DNA of 64,000 nucleotides, from the NCBI GenBank assembly GCA_029866025.1, contig JARXAD010000002.1:175688-239687 (forward strand), read 5' to 3'. The DNA comes from Vampirovibrionales bacterium. GTDB taxonomy: Bacteria; Cyanobacteriota; Vampirovibrionia; Vampirovibrionales; Vampirovibrionaceae. A program made the position numbers and the translations under genes. Shown one piece after another: positions 1-9,163 of this stretch. How positions within the stretch are numbered: the stretch's first letter is position 1; every line of letters starts with the position of its first letter. The notes beneath the pieces were generated by a model. The model saw only the letters and a list, made by a program, of their open reading frames with translations, was not told the DNA's origin and did not search any database.

Positions 1-613
1 TTTTTAAGCTATCTGATAATTCTTTGCCAATGTCTCGCATAATCTTGGCCACAGCCGAAGGATCCCCCGACTGGGCTTCGGCCAGTTGCACCTGATACCC
101 CAAGGCCGTAAGCCGCTGAGCGATATCATCGTGCAATTCACGAGACAACGTGAGGCGTTCTGCTTCCACTCGTTCATCCAAACTGGTTAAGGTATGGGTT
201 AGGCGCTGGTTCAGCGCTTCCATTTTGTCGCGAGTGCGCAACATCCACGGTACCCACTGGAAAAAGCCTAGCCCCACCAAACCAATACCGGCGGAATAGC
301 CCAAAATCTTTTCAATAAAGGCTTGCTGCCATGTATGACCCATGGGAATGCCCGCAATAGCAATGGGATACTGATCCAGAATATCGGCCCAGCTGCCCAA
401 GGTTAATAACGCCATACCCGCCACAATGCGGTACCACCCAAACTGGCGAATGGACGGGTAGCGCATGTGAGCCACACAGCACCCCACCAACAAGCTAGTA
501 AGCACCGTGGCATGAACACCTTCCAGCAGTGCGGTATCAAAGCCCCATTGCTTATCCAGCAACGACAGACCCACACCCAGCCCCATAAACAGTGCAAACC
601 AGACCCAACCCAT
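1..613 (-). CDS. Sensor histidine kinase, HisKA_3 (NarL/DesK) type, C-terminus cut off
   Basis: Partial gene running off the left edge; about 204 codons are visible. The start ATG (complement of 611-613) has an AAGGA ribosome site seven bases upstream. The N-terminal part holds about four hydrophobic stretches, so the protein is probably membrane-anchored without a large sensor domain. A linker follows, then the dimerisation/phosphoacceptor box LSRELHDDIAQRL, whose histidine codon is at 131-133. This H-D-D arrangement is diagnostic of HisKA_3 kinases, which normally pair with LuxR/NarL-type response regulators. The ATPase domain and any partner regulator lie outside the window. It is divergent from rpsA. 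The signal sensed cannot be told from the sequence. Confidence 0.85.
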   Translation of the reverse strand, partial: MGWVWFALFMGLGVGLSLLDKQWGFDTALLEGVHATVLTSLLVGCCVAHMRYPSIRQFGWYRIVAGMALLTLGSWADILDQYPIAIAGIPMGHTWQQAFIEKILGYSAGIGLVGLGFFQWVPWMLRTRDKMEALNQRLTHTLTSLDERVEAERLTLSRELHDDIAQRLTALGYQVQLAEAQSGDPSAVAKIMRDIGKELSDSLK

Positions 614-913
614 ACGGACAGTTCCTTTACGCAACAAAAAGCCTCCATGATAAAAGGCTTTAATTCAGGGATCCTTGTATTGAAGCCCCTTTGGGGGGCT
701 ATTGTATCCAAAAAGTAACGGGGGCCGAAACACTGGCACGACTTTACCCACAAAGGGCTACACACCGTGGCTTAGCAATTGCACAATTGCCTTGGGTTTG
801 TTTGAAGAACGTGTTTCGGTTATAAGAAACGCCCCTGCTGATCGTGATTTATGACGCAATGAGCAGGCTATTTGTTACTGTTGACCCTTACTTTTTTAGG
901 AGACTTCTCACTC

Positions 914-2098
914 GTGACCTCACCTTCGTTACTGTTAACCCCTACCCTCCCCCCATCGGAAGACCCACAAGTAACTGCCATGCGCAGCCAGTTTGAGGCC
1001 CTTCTCAGTGGCTCTCAATCCGGCGACCCAATTTCGGGCGAGTTGGCTTTGGGCGAAATTTTAGCCGTAGAAAAAGACGGCCTTCGCGTGGATATAGGCG
1101 GCAAGTCGGAAGGCTTTTGCCCCATGCGCGAAACCCCCAATATTTATTCGTATGAAGATTTGCAACAAACCTATCGTGTGGGCCAAGCTATTGAATTTTT
1201 CGTCATGTCGGAACAAGACAGTGACGATCATGCTTACTATCGCCTGTCTGTTCGTCGTGTGAATGCTTTTAAAAACTGGGATCACATCATTCAGCTGATG
1301 ACCGATGGCAGCATTATTGAAGTCACCGTTGCTGCCGCCACCAAGGGTGGTGTGTTGGTCAATGTGCTGGATCTCAAAGGGTTTATCCCCGCCAGCCAAT
1401 TGCGCGTGGCCAAAACCTTGCCAGAATTGGTAGGCGACACCTTGATTGCCAAAATTTTGGAAGTGGACAAAGACAAAAACAAGCTGATTCTCAGCAACCG
1501 TCAAGCCATTTTTGAAACCCAAGCCGCCCAGCGCGTGGAAACCATGACGAAACTGGAAGCCGGAGACATTGTGGAAGGCGCCGTGGTAAAAATGACCCAC
1601 TTTGGTGTCTTTATCGACATCAACGGCATTGATGGCTTGCTGCCTTTATCAGAAATCTCTTGGCGCCGGGTGCAACACCCCAGCGAAGCCTTTGAGCTGG
1701 GCGAAATGGTGCGCGTCGTGGTCCTAAACGTGGATCAAGATCGTCAGCGCATTAGCCTGAGTAAAAAACGCTTGGAGCAGGATCCATGGGAAACGGCTGT
1801 GGAAACCCTGACCATTGGCGATGTGATGGAAGCGCCTGTGACCAAAATTTTGGGCAGCGGTGTGCTGGCCGAAATTATGCCGGGTGTGGAAGCTTACTGC
1901 CACAACAACTCGCGCCCTGGCCAACCCTTTGAAGTGGGTGAGTCGGGTCCTTTCCGCGTGGTGGCCATTCACATGGATGATCGTCGCATTACCCTAAAAT
2001 GGGCCGGTGCCGAAGCCCCCATGCCAGCCACAACCGAAGCCGTGGTTGCTGAAGTAGCGCCTGTAACCATCGAAGAACCGGTGGCTGTGGAAGCCTAA
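914..2098 (+). CDS. rpsA: Ribosomal protein S1 (S1-domain RNA-binding protein)
   Basis: Binds mRNA on the 30S subunit and helps initiation. About 394 residues with four S1 OB-fold repeats at roughly 45-115, 130-195, 215-285 and 295-365. The third is the most canonical (THFGVFIDINGIDGLLPLSEIS); the fourth is degenerate. The size and repeat number resemble the short S1 proteins of cyanobacteria and chloroplasts rather than the six-repeat proteobacterial form. The GTG start at 914 is chosen because AGGAG lies ten bases upstream; an in-frame TTG at 872 lacks such a site. The C-terminal tail is Ala/Glu/Val-rich. A terminator hairpin follows at 2125. An S1-domain paralogue with another RNA role cannot be fully excluded. 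Confidence 0.88.
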   Translation: MTSPSLLLTPTLPPSEDPQVTAMRSQFEALLSGSQSGDPISGELALGEILAVEKDGLRVDIGGKSEGFCPMRETPNIYSYEDLQQTYRVGQAIEFFVMSEQDSDDHAYYRLSVRRVNAFKNWDHIIQLMTDGSIIEVTVAAATKGGVLVNVLDLKGFIPASQLRVAKTLPELVGDTLIAKILEVDKDKNKLILSNRQAIFETQAAQRVETMTKLEAGDIVEGAVVKMTHFGVFIDINGIDGLLPLSEISWRRVQHPSEAFELGEMVRVVVLNVDQDRQRISLSKKRLEQDPWETAVETLTIGDVMEAPVTKILGSGVLAEIMPGVEAYCHNNSRPGQPFEVGESGPFRVVAIHMDDRRITLKWAGAEAPMPATTEAVVAEVAPVTIEEPVAVEA

Positions 2099-2124
2099 GC
2101 TTCTCAGTATCCCAAACTCTCTTT

Positions 2125-2163
2125 CAGGGCTTTGAAACACACGTTTCAGGGCCCTGATTGTTT
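2125..2163 (+). terminator. Rho-independent-type terminator after rpsA
   Basis: Nested inverted repeat: outer CAGGGC/GCCCTG and inner GAAAC/GTTTC around an ACAC loop, followed by a T-rich run (ATTGTTTGTG). It lies 26 bases after the rpsA stop codon. Confidence 0.7.
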
Positions 2164-2249
2164 GTGAGAACCCGCCACAAGCCGAAGCTAAAGAAATATA
2201 TCAATCGTGGCGCTTGGGTATTGATCCGCGTCTTTCATAAGTTAATATA

Positions 2250-2266
2250 TTGAGAATAATTCTCAA
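2250..2266. promoter_or_regulatory. Fur/PerR-family operator (perfect 7-1-7 palindrome)
   Basis: TTGAGAATAATTCTCAA is a perfect palindrome around a single central base and matches the classic Fur-family form GAGAATNATTCTC. It ends 19 bases before the ATG of the threonine-aldolase-like gene, inside the expected promoter or leader, so it should repress that gene under metal-replete (or non-oxidised) conditions. A Fur-family regulator is encoded 1.6 kb away at 3876-4421. Binding is inferred from the site alone. Confidence 0.72.
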
Positions 2267-2285
2267 CTAATTCTTAGTGGGCTTA

Positions 2286-3683
2286 ATGATGACTACCATT
2301 TATAAAAACTCTCCTCTCTTTCTAAACGCCACTTGTTATAAAAAACCTTCACCCGCTTTTTACCGGCCGCTTTATTTCTCTTCAGAGAATTCATCTAATA
2401 CCACTTTGATGAGTCTTCTGGATACATTTCACATTCCTCATGAAACCATCTCGGCATTTCAAAAAAAATTCCCTACAGGCTCTCTTAACTACAACTTTGC
2501 GGGAGATAACGTAGGACCCGCCAACCCCAATTTTTTAAAAATCCAAGCTTTAGCCTTAGCCATTCAGCATGATACCTATCAATCAATCGGTCCCATCTAC
2601 GATAAAATGCGCTCGGACTTTAGAAAGGCCTTTACAGATAAAGACGATGAGCCATTCTTGGTGTTTTTAGCCCCTACAGGAACTGCCGCCAACCGTCTTG
2701 GCTTAAGCCCCGTTCTTAAATCCATTGATATGATTATTGCAAGTGATGTTTCTCATCTCTACACCCGTGAAGCAGGCGGCTATCACTCCCTCAATAATGC
2801 TTCTGTTTACCCTTTAAAAAATACAAAAGGCAAAATAACCTCTGCCCAGCTAGCAGCTCAAATTGAAAAATTTAAAAGCCATCGTCAAGACTATTATGCC
2901 GGTTCATCCAAGCCTAAAGTCGTTTCCATCACCCAGCCCACAGAATATGGAACGTATTATCGTGATGATGAAGTAAAAGCCATTGCTAAACTATGTCATG
3001 ACAACAAAATGCTGCTTCAAATGGATGGTTCTCGCCTCTTTTATCTCCCTAAAGCTTTAAATAAGTCCCTAAAACGACTCACCACTGATTTAGGCGTGGA
3101 CATTCTATTCTTGGGAGGCTCTAAAAATGGCATGGCAATGTCCGAAGCCATTGTTTTTACTAAAAATTACTTTGAAAACGGAAAGATTCTCAATTTAGAA
3201 ACCAACCCTAAACAACTCTTTAACCACATGCGCTCCTACTCCAAGCAAAGCGGCACATTGGTTGGGCAGTATCCTGCTGCTGCCGCACAATATTCTTTAG
3301 CACTAGAAAATGATTATTTAATTAACGTGGCTTATACCGGGGTAAAGCGAGCCAAAGAATTAGAACGTGTACTCTTAAAAATCCCCAACAGCCGTATTTT
3401 GGTCCCAACGGAAACCAACCTTGTCTTAATTTCATTGCCAGAAAATGCAACAAAACTCATTGAGCAACGCTATGAGCTAAAAATTTTCCCTGGTAATGAC
3501 CCCGAAAAGCCCCATAATCGGCTGGTTCGCTTTATGACCAATTACTCAACAACCCCTCAACAAATTGACGAACTAAAGACCTATCTTGAAGAAAAACGCA
3601 TTTTAAGGAAAAGCCTATTTTACCTTCCCATAGAGAAAGAATTGAAGAGCCTAGCCTTAAAGGTTAAAAAATGGGGCGAGTGA
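2286..3683 (+). CDS. PLP-dependent threonine-aldolase-like enzyme (beta-eliminating lyase family)
   Basis: About 465 residues, fold type I aminotransferase superfamily, closest in motif to low-specificity L-threonine aldolases, which split threonine into glycine and acetaldehyde. Visible marks are FAGDNVG near the N-terminus, the FLAPTGTAANRLGL cofactor segment, the substrate-side DGSRLF segment, and GGSKNGMAMSEA containing the probable PLP-binding lysine (family form GGTKNG). About 60 N-terminal residues precede the usual domain start, so ATG 2409 is an alternative start. The gene is visibly AT-richer than its neighbours and has a strong Fur-type operator upstream. Its last 12 bases lie antisense over the 3' end of tRNA-His. 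Exact substrate is unknown; a related beta-eliminating lyase activity is possible. Confidence 0.8.
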   Translation: MMTTIYKNSPLFLNATCYKKPSPAFYRPLYFSSENSSNTTLMSLLDTFHIPHETISAFQKKFPTGSLNYNFAGDNVGPANPNFLKIQALALAIQHDTYQSIGPIYDKMRSDFRKAFTDKDDEPFLVFLAPTGTAANRLGLSPVLKSIDMIIASDVSHLYTREAGGYHSLNNASVYPLKNTKGKITSAQLAAQIEKFKSHRQDYYAGSSKPKVVSITQPTEYGTYYRDDEVKAIAKLCHDNKMLLQMDGSRLFYLPKALNKSLKRLTTDLGVDILFLGGSKNGMAMSEAIVFTKNYFENGKILNLETNPKQLFNHMRSYSKQSGTLVGQYPAAAAQYSLALENDYLINVAYTGVKRAKELERVLLKIPNSRILVPTETNLVLISLPENATKLIEQRYELKIFPGNDPEKPHNRLVRFMTNYSTTPQQIDELKTYLEEKRILRKSLFYLPIEKELKSLALKVKKWGE

Positions 3684-3748
3684 TGGGAATCGAACCCACG
3701 TATACCTGGACCACAACCAGGGGCCTTAACCGCTTGGCGACACCCGCC
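3672..3748 (-). tRNA. tRNA-His (GTG anticodon)
   Basis: Read on the minus strand it folds as a standard cloverleaf. The acceptor stem is GCGGGTG/CACTCGC, the anticodon arm CCTGG-TTGTGGT-CCAGG gives anticodon GTG, and the T arm is GTGGG-TTCGATT-CCCAT. The extra G at -1 opposite C73, a histidine-tRNA identity mark, is encoded, and the 3' CCA is also encoded (complement of 3672-3674). The 3' end overlaps the last codons of the convergent threonine-aldolase-like gene by 12 bases. Confidence 0.95.
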
Positions 3749-3839
3749 ACGGGCGAAGCCTGATCATAATATTCACTATTAAAATACAGGCGAGTTGTTC
3801 ATTGTAGAGAAAACAACCCCTCCACTTCAAGGGGCAAGG

Positions 3840-3869
3840 CCAAAGGGCCTTTTTTCAAAGGCCCTTTGG
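3840..3869 (-). terminator. Long hairpin after fur
   Basis: CCAAAGGGCC and GGCCCTTTGG form a perfect ten-base-pair stem around a ten-base loop (TTTTTTCAAA on the plus strand). It sits six bases beyond the fur stop codon. There is no clear U-tract after the stem on the minus strand, so it may be a partial terminator or an RNA-stabilising hairpin. Confidence 0.5.
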
Positions 3870-3875
3870 TAAGGG

Positions 3876-4421
3876 CTAATCGTTGCGTTTCAACGAGTCA
3901 TGATCACTAAAGGTGCTGTCGTTTTCCACCATGTTCTCGCAGTGGGCAAAAATCTTCAGCTGCACGTCCACCAGGGTAATGTTCTTTTCCAAGGCAATGC
4001 GTTGGGCCAAAGCCAACACTTCGGGGCTTTCAAACTCGGCGGTTTTGCCGCAATCCATGCAAATAATGTGATGATGGGGGCTATCGGGGTTGCGTATCAG
4101 CTCGTAATGCTTGTGATCTTCGCTAAAATCAAGCTCACGCAACACACCCATGCTCACCAAGGTGTTGAGGGTGCGGTAGGTGGTGGCCAAGCTAATACCG
4201 GCATCGGCCTGTTGCAACAACTGGTGGGTTTCATCCACGCTCAGGTGTTCGCCTTCCGGCACGGAAAGAAACAGCTCTACCACGGCTTCGCGCTGAGGAG
4301 TGAGGCGCAAACCCTTTTCTCGCAAGCTGGCCATCAAGCGTTCTTTTAGTTCCAGCGAAACGCTGTCCAAAGTTTCTAGTAACAATGGCAAGGGGTGCGA
4401 ATGAGAATGCGTGGGAGTCAC
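3876..4421 (-). CDS. fur: Fur-family metal-responsive repressor
   Basis: Winged-helix metalloregulator. The DNA-binding part contains GLRLTPQREAV and LATTYRTLNTLV, the typical recognition helix. The dimer/metal domain contains HYELI, then HHHIICMDCGKTAEFE, with the family HHH cluster and one CxxC pair. The second structural CxxC of many Fur proteins is missing; only one further Cys (AHCENM) is near the end. Fur is more likely than PerR or Zur, but the subclass is not certain. The GTG start at 4421 includes a His-rich THSHSHPLP stretch and a helix preceding the fold; ATG 4334 is a plausible shorter start. It is divergent from tatA. A likely target operator is at 2250. Confidence 0.9.
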   Translation of the reverse strand: MTPTHSHSHPLPLLLETLDSVSLELKERLMASLREKGLRLTPQREAVVELFLSVPEGEHLSVDETHQLLQQADAGISLATTYRTLNTLVSMGVLRELDFSEDHKHYELIRNPDSPHHHIICMDCGKTAEFESPEVLALAQRIALEKNITLVDVQLKIFAHCENMVENDSTFSDHDSLKRND

Positions 4422-4607
4422 AAGAATCAATCCAATCCATCGCAGAAGGGACACCAAGCCACAAAAGCCTGTGCCTGTAGTGTAGCCAAAGCACCCTCGT
4501 ACGCAACCCTCACCCCCCATTATTTCTACAATTATTTCTACCCAGCCGCTGCTTTTGGTATGCTGGTTAATACGCTACCGCTACACCTGCAGAAATGAGA
4601 CGTGATT

Positions 4608-4883
4608 ATGCCCAGCTTAGGACCTTTTGAAATTGCCGTAATTTTAGTGATGGTGCTGATTTTATTTGGCCCGGGCAAGCTTCCGCAAGTATTTGGTGCG
4701 CTGGGCGATGGCATGCGCCAGTTTAAAAAAGCCAGCCAAGGCCTCACGGATGAAGTGAATCAAACCCTTTCCACGAACCCTGAGCCTCCTGTTACCCCTA
4801 CCCAAAGCTCTCCTGCAGAGGCTGCAAGGCCTTCAACGGGGGAGCAAGGAACATCGCCTGCGTCTCCCACGTCGGTTTCCTAA
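4608..4883 (+). CDS. tatA: Sec-independent translocase component TatA/TatE
   Basis: About 91 residues. A short N-terminal membrane helix (IAVILVMVLILF) is followed by the FGPGKLP hinge, an amphipathic helix (LGDGMRQFKKASQG) and an acidic, Pro/Thr/Ser-rich tail. This is the canonical TatA layout; it forms the pore-like oligomer for export of folded twin-arginine substrates. No tatC is adjacent, as is common for cyanobacterial-type genomes. ATG 4608 is preferred over the in-frame GTG at 4602. The next gene starts 15 bases after the stop, so the two may be co-transcribed. Confidence 0.92.
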   Translation: MPSLGPFEIAVILVMVLILFGPGKLPQVFGALGDGMRQFKKASQGLTDEVNQTLSTNPEPPVTPTQSSPAEAARPSTGEQGTSPASPTSVS

Positions 4884-4898
4884 CACAGGAGACCCCCA

Positions 4899-7800
4899 AT
4901 GCCTCAGGCAGTGGAAGACTTACCTCGCCGTCCCTCTTTTATATGGATGCAGACGGTACGAAACGTTGTCGTTACCTTCGTTGCCACCATCCTTGGCCTA
5001 TGGCTCGTAGCAGCCATCGTATGGTGGGGAAGCATTGCGTGGCTTAATCAACCATCTGGTCGCAACACCATTGAAACCTTTATTTTAAAAGACCTGTTGC
5101 ACCGCCCCCAATGGCACTTAACCTTTGCCAACATGCAAGGCCATTGGGATGCATTGGGGCCTCAGCTTTTTTTAGAAGGTGCGCGCCTGAGTGACGAGAA
5201 AGACGAGTCTCTCATTGCCATTAAAAGGGGTTCGCTAGGCGTGTCGTTGTGGCCTCTCTTAAACCATCATCCCGCCCAACTGGACCGCGTTACCTTAGAA
5301 CAACCCTTTATTACCCTATCGCCCCCTCTTATTGCAGCAATTAAAGAGGTTCTTTTGCTTCGGCTGCCTCCCAATCCTTTGTCTTGGTGGGTGGATCCAC
5401 TGTTTGCCACGGATGCCATTCACCTATCGTTAAAACGGGGACGTATCTCACAGGTGGAAACCTTGCTGACAGCCCCCATGCGTGAAAAACTGCAAAAAAA
5501 GCTGGGAGTAGCCCCCACCCTGGCCGTATGGCCCAATATTTTAGAGCTGACCTTGACCCACGATCGTATGGAGTCGCTCCAGGGTGACTTATCCTTTGTT
5601 TTGGGCGATGCCCAAGACAAGCGGCCCAAGGTCACGGTCAAAGCCATCTTGTCTGATGCCCTTGCCTTGTCCCCCACAGCTCCTCCCAACCACCTTCAAG
5701 TCACCGTCGAGCCAATTTCTCTTAAGGCCATGAGTCCTTGGGTTCAAGGGGCCTTAAAGGCCCAACCCCCGTCTCGGTCTCAAAACATACCGCCATGGGT
5801 TGCTAACCTTCATACAGAAGGGTGGGTGTCTGCCGCAGCACTCCTAACGGGCCCCTTTCATCACCCTATTGTGGAAGGTCAAATCAAAGCGGCCGACTTT
5901 AAAGCAACCCACCCTCGACTCCGCGACCCGTTACTCCTTGTGCCATCCTTTACCGCCACGGTTACCCAAAAATCCTTAACCCTGCCGCAGACAGCGTTTC
6001 GTTACTTTAATCAACTCGGTACACTGGCCATTCAAGGCGATGTTAGCCACGGCACCGTTCTTTTCAACAGCCCTCGGGTTGACTTGGATCAGGTGATGAC
6101 CAGCTTAAAAACCCTCGACCCAACCCTTGTCAACAATCCATCTTTTCCTAGCATAAAAAATGGAAAAGGCTCAGTCGCCTTAACACTCTCAGGCCCGTGG
6201 CAAGCGCTACAGCCCAGCGGTAAAGGCTCGTGGGCCATTGAAGATTTTAAACTCCCCTTCGTCCAGGATTCTAAATCTTCATCAACCCCTAGGCCTACTC
6301 AACCCCTTTTGTTGCAAGCTTTTAAGGGCACCTTTACTTTGTTGCCTCGTCAATGGGCGCTGTCTCAAGTATCTGCCCAAGGCTTTAAGGGTTCGATCTC
6401 TGGTAAAGGAACGATGGCGTTGGCACGGCCCTTTACCTTGCCACCCACCAATGCAGCCCTAAAAGCCTTTCAAAACAATGGGGTGACAGGCGATATTATT
6501 GCTTCTCACGTGGATGTACAAGCCTTACTGGCCGCCGTGCCCGAAGCCACTGACACCCTAAAAGCGTCCGGCATTTCGCCGTATCAAGCGGGTACGGTGG
6601 ATGCCAACCTTCATATTCACGGCAAGCTAAATCAGGTCTTCCAAAGCACCTCCCAAACAACATCCTCTCAAGGCCTTCAAGGAATCCAAGGCGTCTCAGG
6701 AGTGATTACGCTCTCAGGGAGTGAATGGCAAACGCCTTGGGGCCGCCTTTCATCCGATGCCTTTCGGTTGATCTTGGGGCCGAATGGGCTGTTGTTCCAG
6801 CCCCTGGCTTCCGTTAAAGAGGCCTTGCTTCATTTCCGCTTGGATGACATTCCCATTGCCCTCTCCGGTGAGTGGCGCCCCAACGATCCCTTGCCCACTG
6901 GCAAACTCTACGTGTCATCCGTACCAATCCAAACACTCTTGCGCTCGCCGTTATTGGCCAATACGCTTAGCACCGTGGGGCCGCTGCCCGTCGACCTTTC
7001 TCTTGTCACGGGCAATGTTTCTCTGTATGGCGAACGAAACACCAACAGCAGTCTACAAGGCAAGCTGTCGTGGGAAACATTGCAAACCACCTCCTCCAAT
7101 GGACACACCGCCACCCTTCAACCCGGAAGCGTCTCCCTCAGTGGCAAGTCTCAGGGGGATATTCCCGTCACCTCCTCCCCCATTGCGCTGCGGGTTTCTC
7201 CTCCTATACCCTCCTCCACTCCAACGGAGACGGTCGCGATAACCCCTTACCCCGCGGCTCTCCTCACCGGGCAACTGTCGGGCACCCTACCGTGGGGCAC
7301 CCTCAATGCCCCCAAGGCCAAAAACCCACCCATCCGTTTGGCCACCCAATGGAGTGTTGCTCCTGAAGGCCACCCGGAAAACCCATTGCAGCTAGACTCT
7401 CAATGGTTGCTCTATGGTCCGGTGGCCAACCTAACCAAAGTGGAAACCCCCAACACCCGCTTAACCTTATGGGGTTTGGGCGACATGCTGGTGCAAGGGC
7501 AAGTGAATGAACCCTTTAGCAATAATGAGAACAAGCGCTGGGTGGTGGCTTCCATCAGCACGCCCAACCGACTCTCGTTCCAGGATGGTGTGCAAGACGC
7601 CTTATTGCCGTGGTACCCCGCCGATATACAAGCTCAGCTTCTGTCTCAAAAATCGACTGCCAAGGCGTTGGCCCAGCCTAGCCAGGGCACCCTCAATACC
7701 CAACTGGCCTTTGTGGGCAACGGCAAAGATACCGGCATGCTGATGGGTCAGTTGGCCGTCAATAACCTTTCTCTGCCCTTGGTGGATTTAACCCAACTGA

Positions 7801-9044
7801 ATGGCACCGTGACCTACAACGGGCTGGATGCCCAAGTGGCCTTGGATAAAATTACCTTACCGGGTGCTGATTTAAGTGTGAAGGCCCATATTGTGGATTA
7901 CCAGCTGTACCCGGTGCGGCTGGATGACATGGTGATTGACGGCGGCCAGTTTTCCGTCCCTGCCCTTCAGTATTGGGTTGAAAACGTCCTGGACAAACGC
8001 ATCAATCAGGCTCTGATGCAGCCCTTAATGGCGGCATGGCAACCACAAGCCGCTCCCAACAACCCAATAGCCTTGGCCACACCCACAGCAACCCCTGATC
8101 TATCATATCCATCCCCGCCTCCGCCCCCACTGGCACCCTTACCCATTGTGTTTGAGAACGCCAAGCTGTCCATTAAGGAAGTGGTGTACGACAACATTTT
8201 GATTGACGACGTGACAGGCACCCTGAGCCTGTTTGAAAGCGGCTTTTTTGATCTTCATCAGGCCCACGGTACGGTAGCCAACGGCACGGTAGACGCGTCG
8301 CTGTCTATGGATCCGCTGAAGAACAACTTTACCCGCGTCACCCTCAACGCCCACCAGCTCAGTAGCAATGCCTTACTAACCGCCTTGCTTAAAGCACCCA
8401 ACCAAGTGTTTGGCAACGTGGATGGCCAAATTCGTTTTACCACCGAAGGCGCCACCCCCGAAGCCCAAATGGACGCCACCAACGGCACCGTTACCTTTAC
8501 GTTGGCCGATGGCCGTGTGCCCGCCATTGCCCGCATTGAAAAACTGCTAATCGCCGTGAATGTGCTGCGTGGCGGCGTATTGGGCCTAAGCGCCAACAAC
8601 CTATTGCGATTGGCCAGCCCTTTTAAAACCGAATACATTGCCAATATGTCGGGCACACTAAAGCTGCTAGAGGGCATGGCCACCACCGATGATGTGTTGA
8701 GCGACGGCGCCGACCTAGACCTACTAACGGAAGGTACCATGCGCCTGAAAGACGGCGAAAGCGACTTGACGGTGTACGGGGATATGAGCCAAAGCGTGCG
8801 CGGCCGCTTGGGCCGCGTGGGCAAGTTTAGCCTACTCAATGTGGTTCGCTGGGTGCCAGGGGTGGGGTATTTTCCGTGGGAGCGCAACCGCCAAAAGCTA
8901 GGCGGCCTGCTGGCCTACGTGCCCGGCGTGGGCTTTGTGCCCTTTTTGGGCGGCCCCTTGGGCGACCGCCAACGCTTTGAAGTGCGCCTCAAAGGCCTCC
9001 TCGACAGCCCCACCGTCGTCGAAAGCTTTCAATGGGCGCCGTGA
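4899..9044 (+). CDS. Giant YhdP/AsmA-like protein (probable inter-membrane lipid transport)
   Basis: 1381 residues. There is one N-terminal membrane helix (about 20-45), then a long beta-rich periplasmic region. The segment after the helix (FANMQGHWDALGPQLFLEGARL) and the C-terminal part (MSGTLKLLEGMATTDDVLSDGADLDL, then a segment ending in LKGLLDSPTVV) match the layout of the AsmA-like/DUF3971 family that includes E. coli YhdP. Those proteins form long hydrophobic grooves moving phospholipid between inner and outer membrane. AGGAGA precedes the ATG. A Pro-rich linker (SPPPPPLAPLP) lies near residue 1075. Together with the MlaD protein at 26616 it argues for a two-membrane envelope. TamB- or YdbH-type membership is less likely. 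Confidence 0.75.
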   Translation: MPQAVEDLPRRPSFIWMQTVRNVVVTFVATILGLWLVAAIVWWGSIAWLNQPSGRNTIETFILKDLLHRPQWHLTFANMQGHWDALGPQLFLEGARLSDEKDESLIAIKRGSLGVSLWPLLNHHPAQLDRVTLEQPFITLSPPLIAAIKEVLLLRLPPNPLSWWVDPLFATDAIHLSLKRGRISQVETLLTAPMREKLQKKLGVAPTLAVWPNILELTLTHDRMESLQGDLSFVLGDAQDKRPKVTVKAILSDALALSPTAPPNHLQVTVEPISLKAMSPWVQGALKAQPPSRSQNIPPWVANLHTEGWVSAAALLTGPFHHPIVEGQIKAADFKATHPRLRDPLLLVPSFTATVTQKSLTLPQTAFRYFNQLGTLAIQGDVSHGTVLFNSPRVDLDQVMTSLKTLDPTLVNNPSFPSIKNGKGSVALTLSGPWQALQPSGKGSWAIEDFKLPFVQDSKSSSTPRPTQPLLLQAFKGTFTLLPRQWALSQVSAQGFKGSISGKGTMALARPFTLPPTNAALKAFQNNGVTGDIIASHVDVQALLAAVPEATDTLKASGISPYQAGTVDANLHIHGKLNQVFQSTSQTTSSQGLQGIQGVSGVITLSGSEWQTPWGRLSSDAFRLILGPNGLLFQPLASVKEALLHFRLDDIPIALSGEWRPNDPLPTGKLYVSSVPIQTLLRSPLLANTLSTVGPLPVDLSLVTGNVSLYGERNTNSSLQGKLSWETLQTTSSNGHTATLQPGSVSLSGKSQGDIPVTSSPIALRVSPPIPSSTPTETVAITPYPAALLTGQLSGTLPWGTLNAPKAKNPPIRLATQWSVAPEGHPENPLQLDSQWLLYGPVANLTKVETPNTRLTLWGLGDMLVQGQVNEPFSNNENKRWVVASISTPNRLSFQDGVQDALLPWYPADIQAQLLSQKSTAKALAQPSQGTLNTQLAFVGNGKDTGMLMGQLAVNNLSLPLVDLTQLNGTVTYNGLDAQVALDKITLPGADLSVKAHIVDYQLYPVRLDDMVIDGGQFSVPALQYWVENVLDKRINQALMQPLMAAWQPQAAPNNPIALATPTATPDLSYPSPPPPPLAPLPIVFENAKLSIKEVVYDNILIDDVTGTLSLFESGFFDLHQAHGTVANGTVDASLSMDPLKNNFTRVTLNAHQLSSNALLTALLKAPNQVFGNVDGQIRFTTEGATPEAQMDATNGTVTFTLADGRVPAIARIEKLLIAVNVLRGGVLGLSANNLLRLASPFKTEYIANMSGTLKLLEGMATTDDVLSDGADLDLLTEGTMRLKDGESDLTVYGDMSQSVRGRLGRVGKFSLLNVVRWVPGVGYFPWERNRQKLGGLLAYVPGVGFVPFLGGPLGDRQRFEVRLKGLLDSPTVVESFQWAP

Positions 9045-9163
9045 CGACGGCCTTTTTATGATTGTATGGCCAATGCAACCCCACCGCGCAATTTATAAAA
9101 TTCAGCGGTTTTTTAATAGCTTGATTATGACCAATCCCTAAAATTGTAAGAGGTTTTTACTCC

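Noticed and set aside
914-916. Tendency of GTG-start genes to begin GTG-AC (rpsA, MerR-like, tsaD, rimM, 35700, 43787)
   Set aside because: The MCE gene and comM begin GTG-GC and GTG-GT, so the rule does not hold, and the sample is small.
8258-8887. 209-codon open frame antisense to the YhdP-like gene
   Set aside because: Lies fully inside a strongly supported gene; Ser/Arg/Pro-rich composition is typical of antisense frames here.
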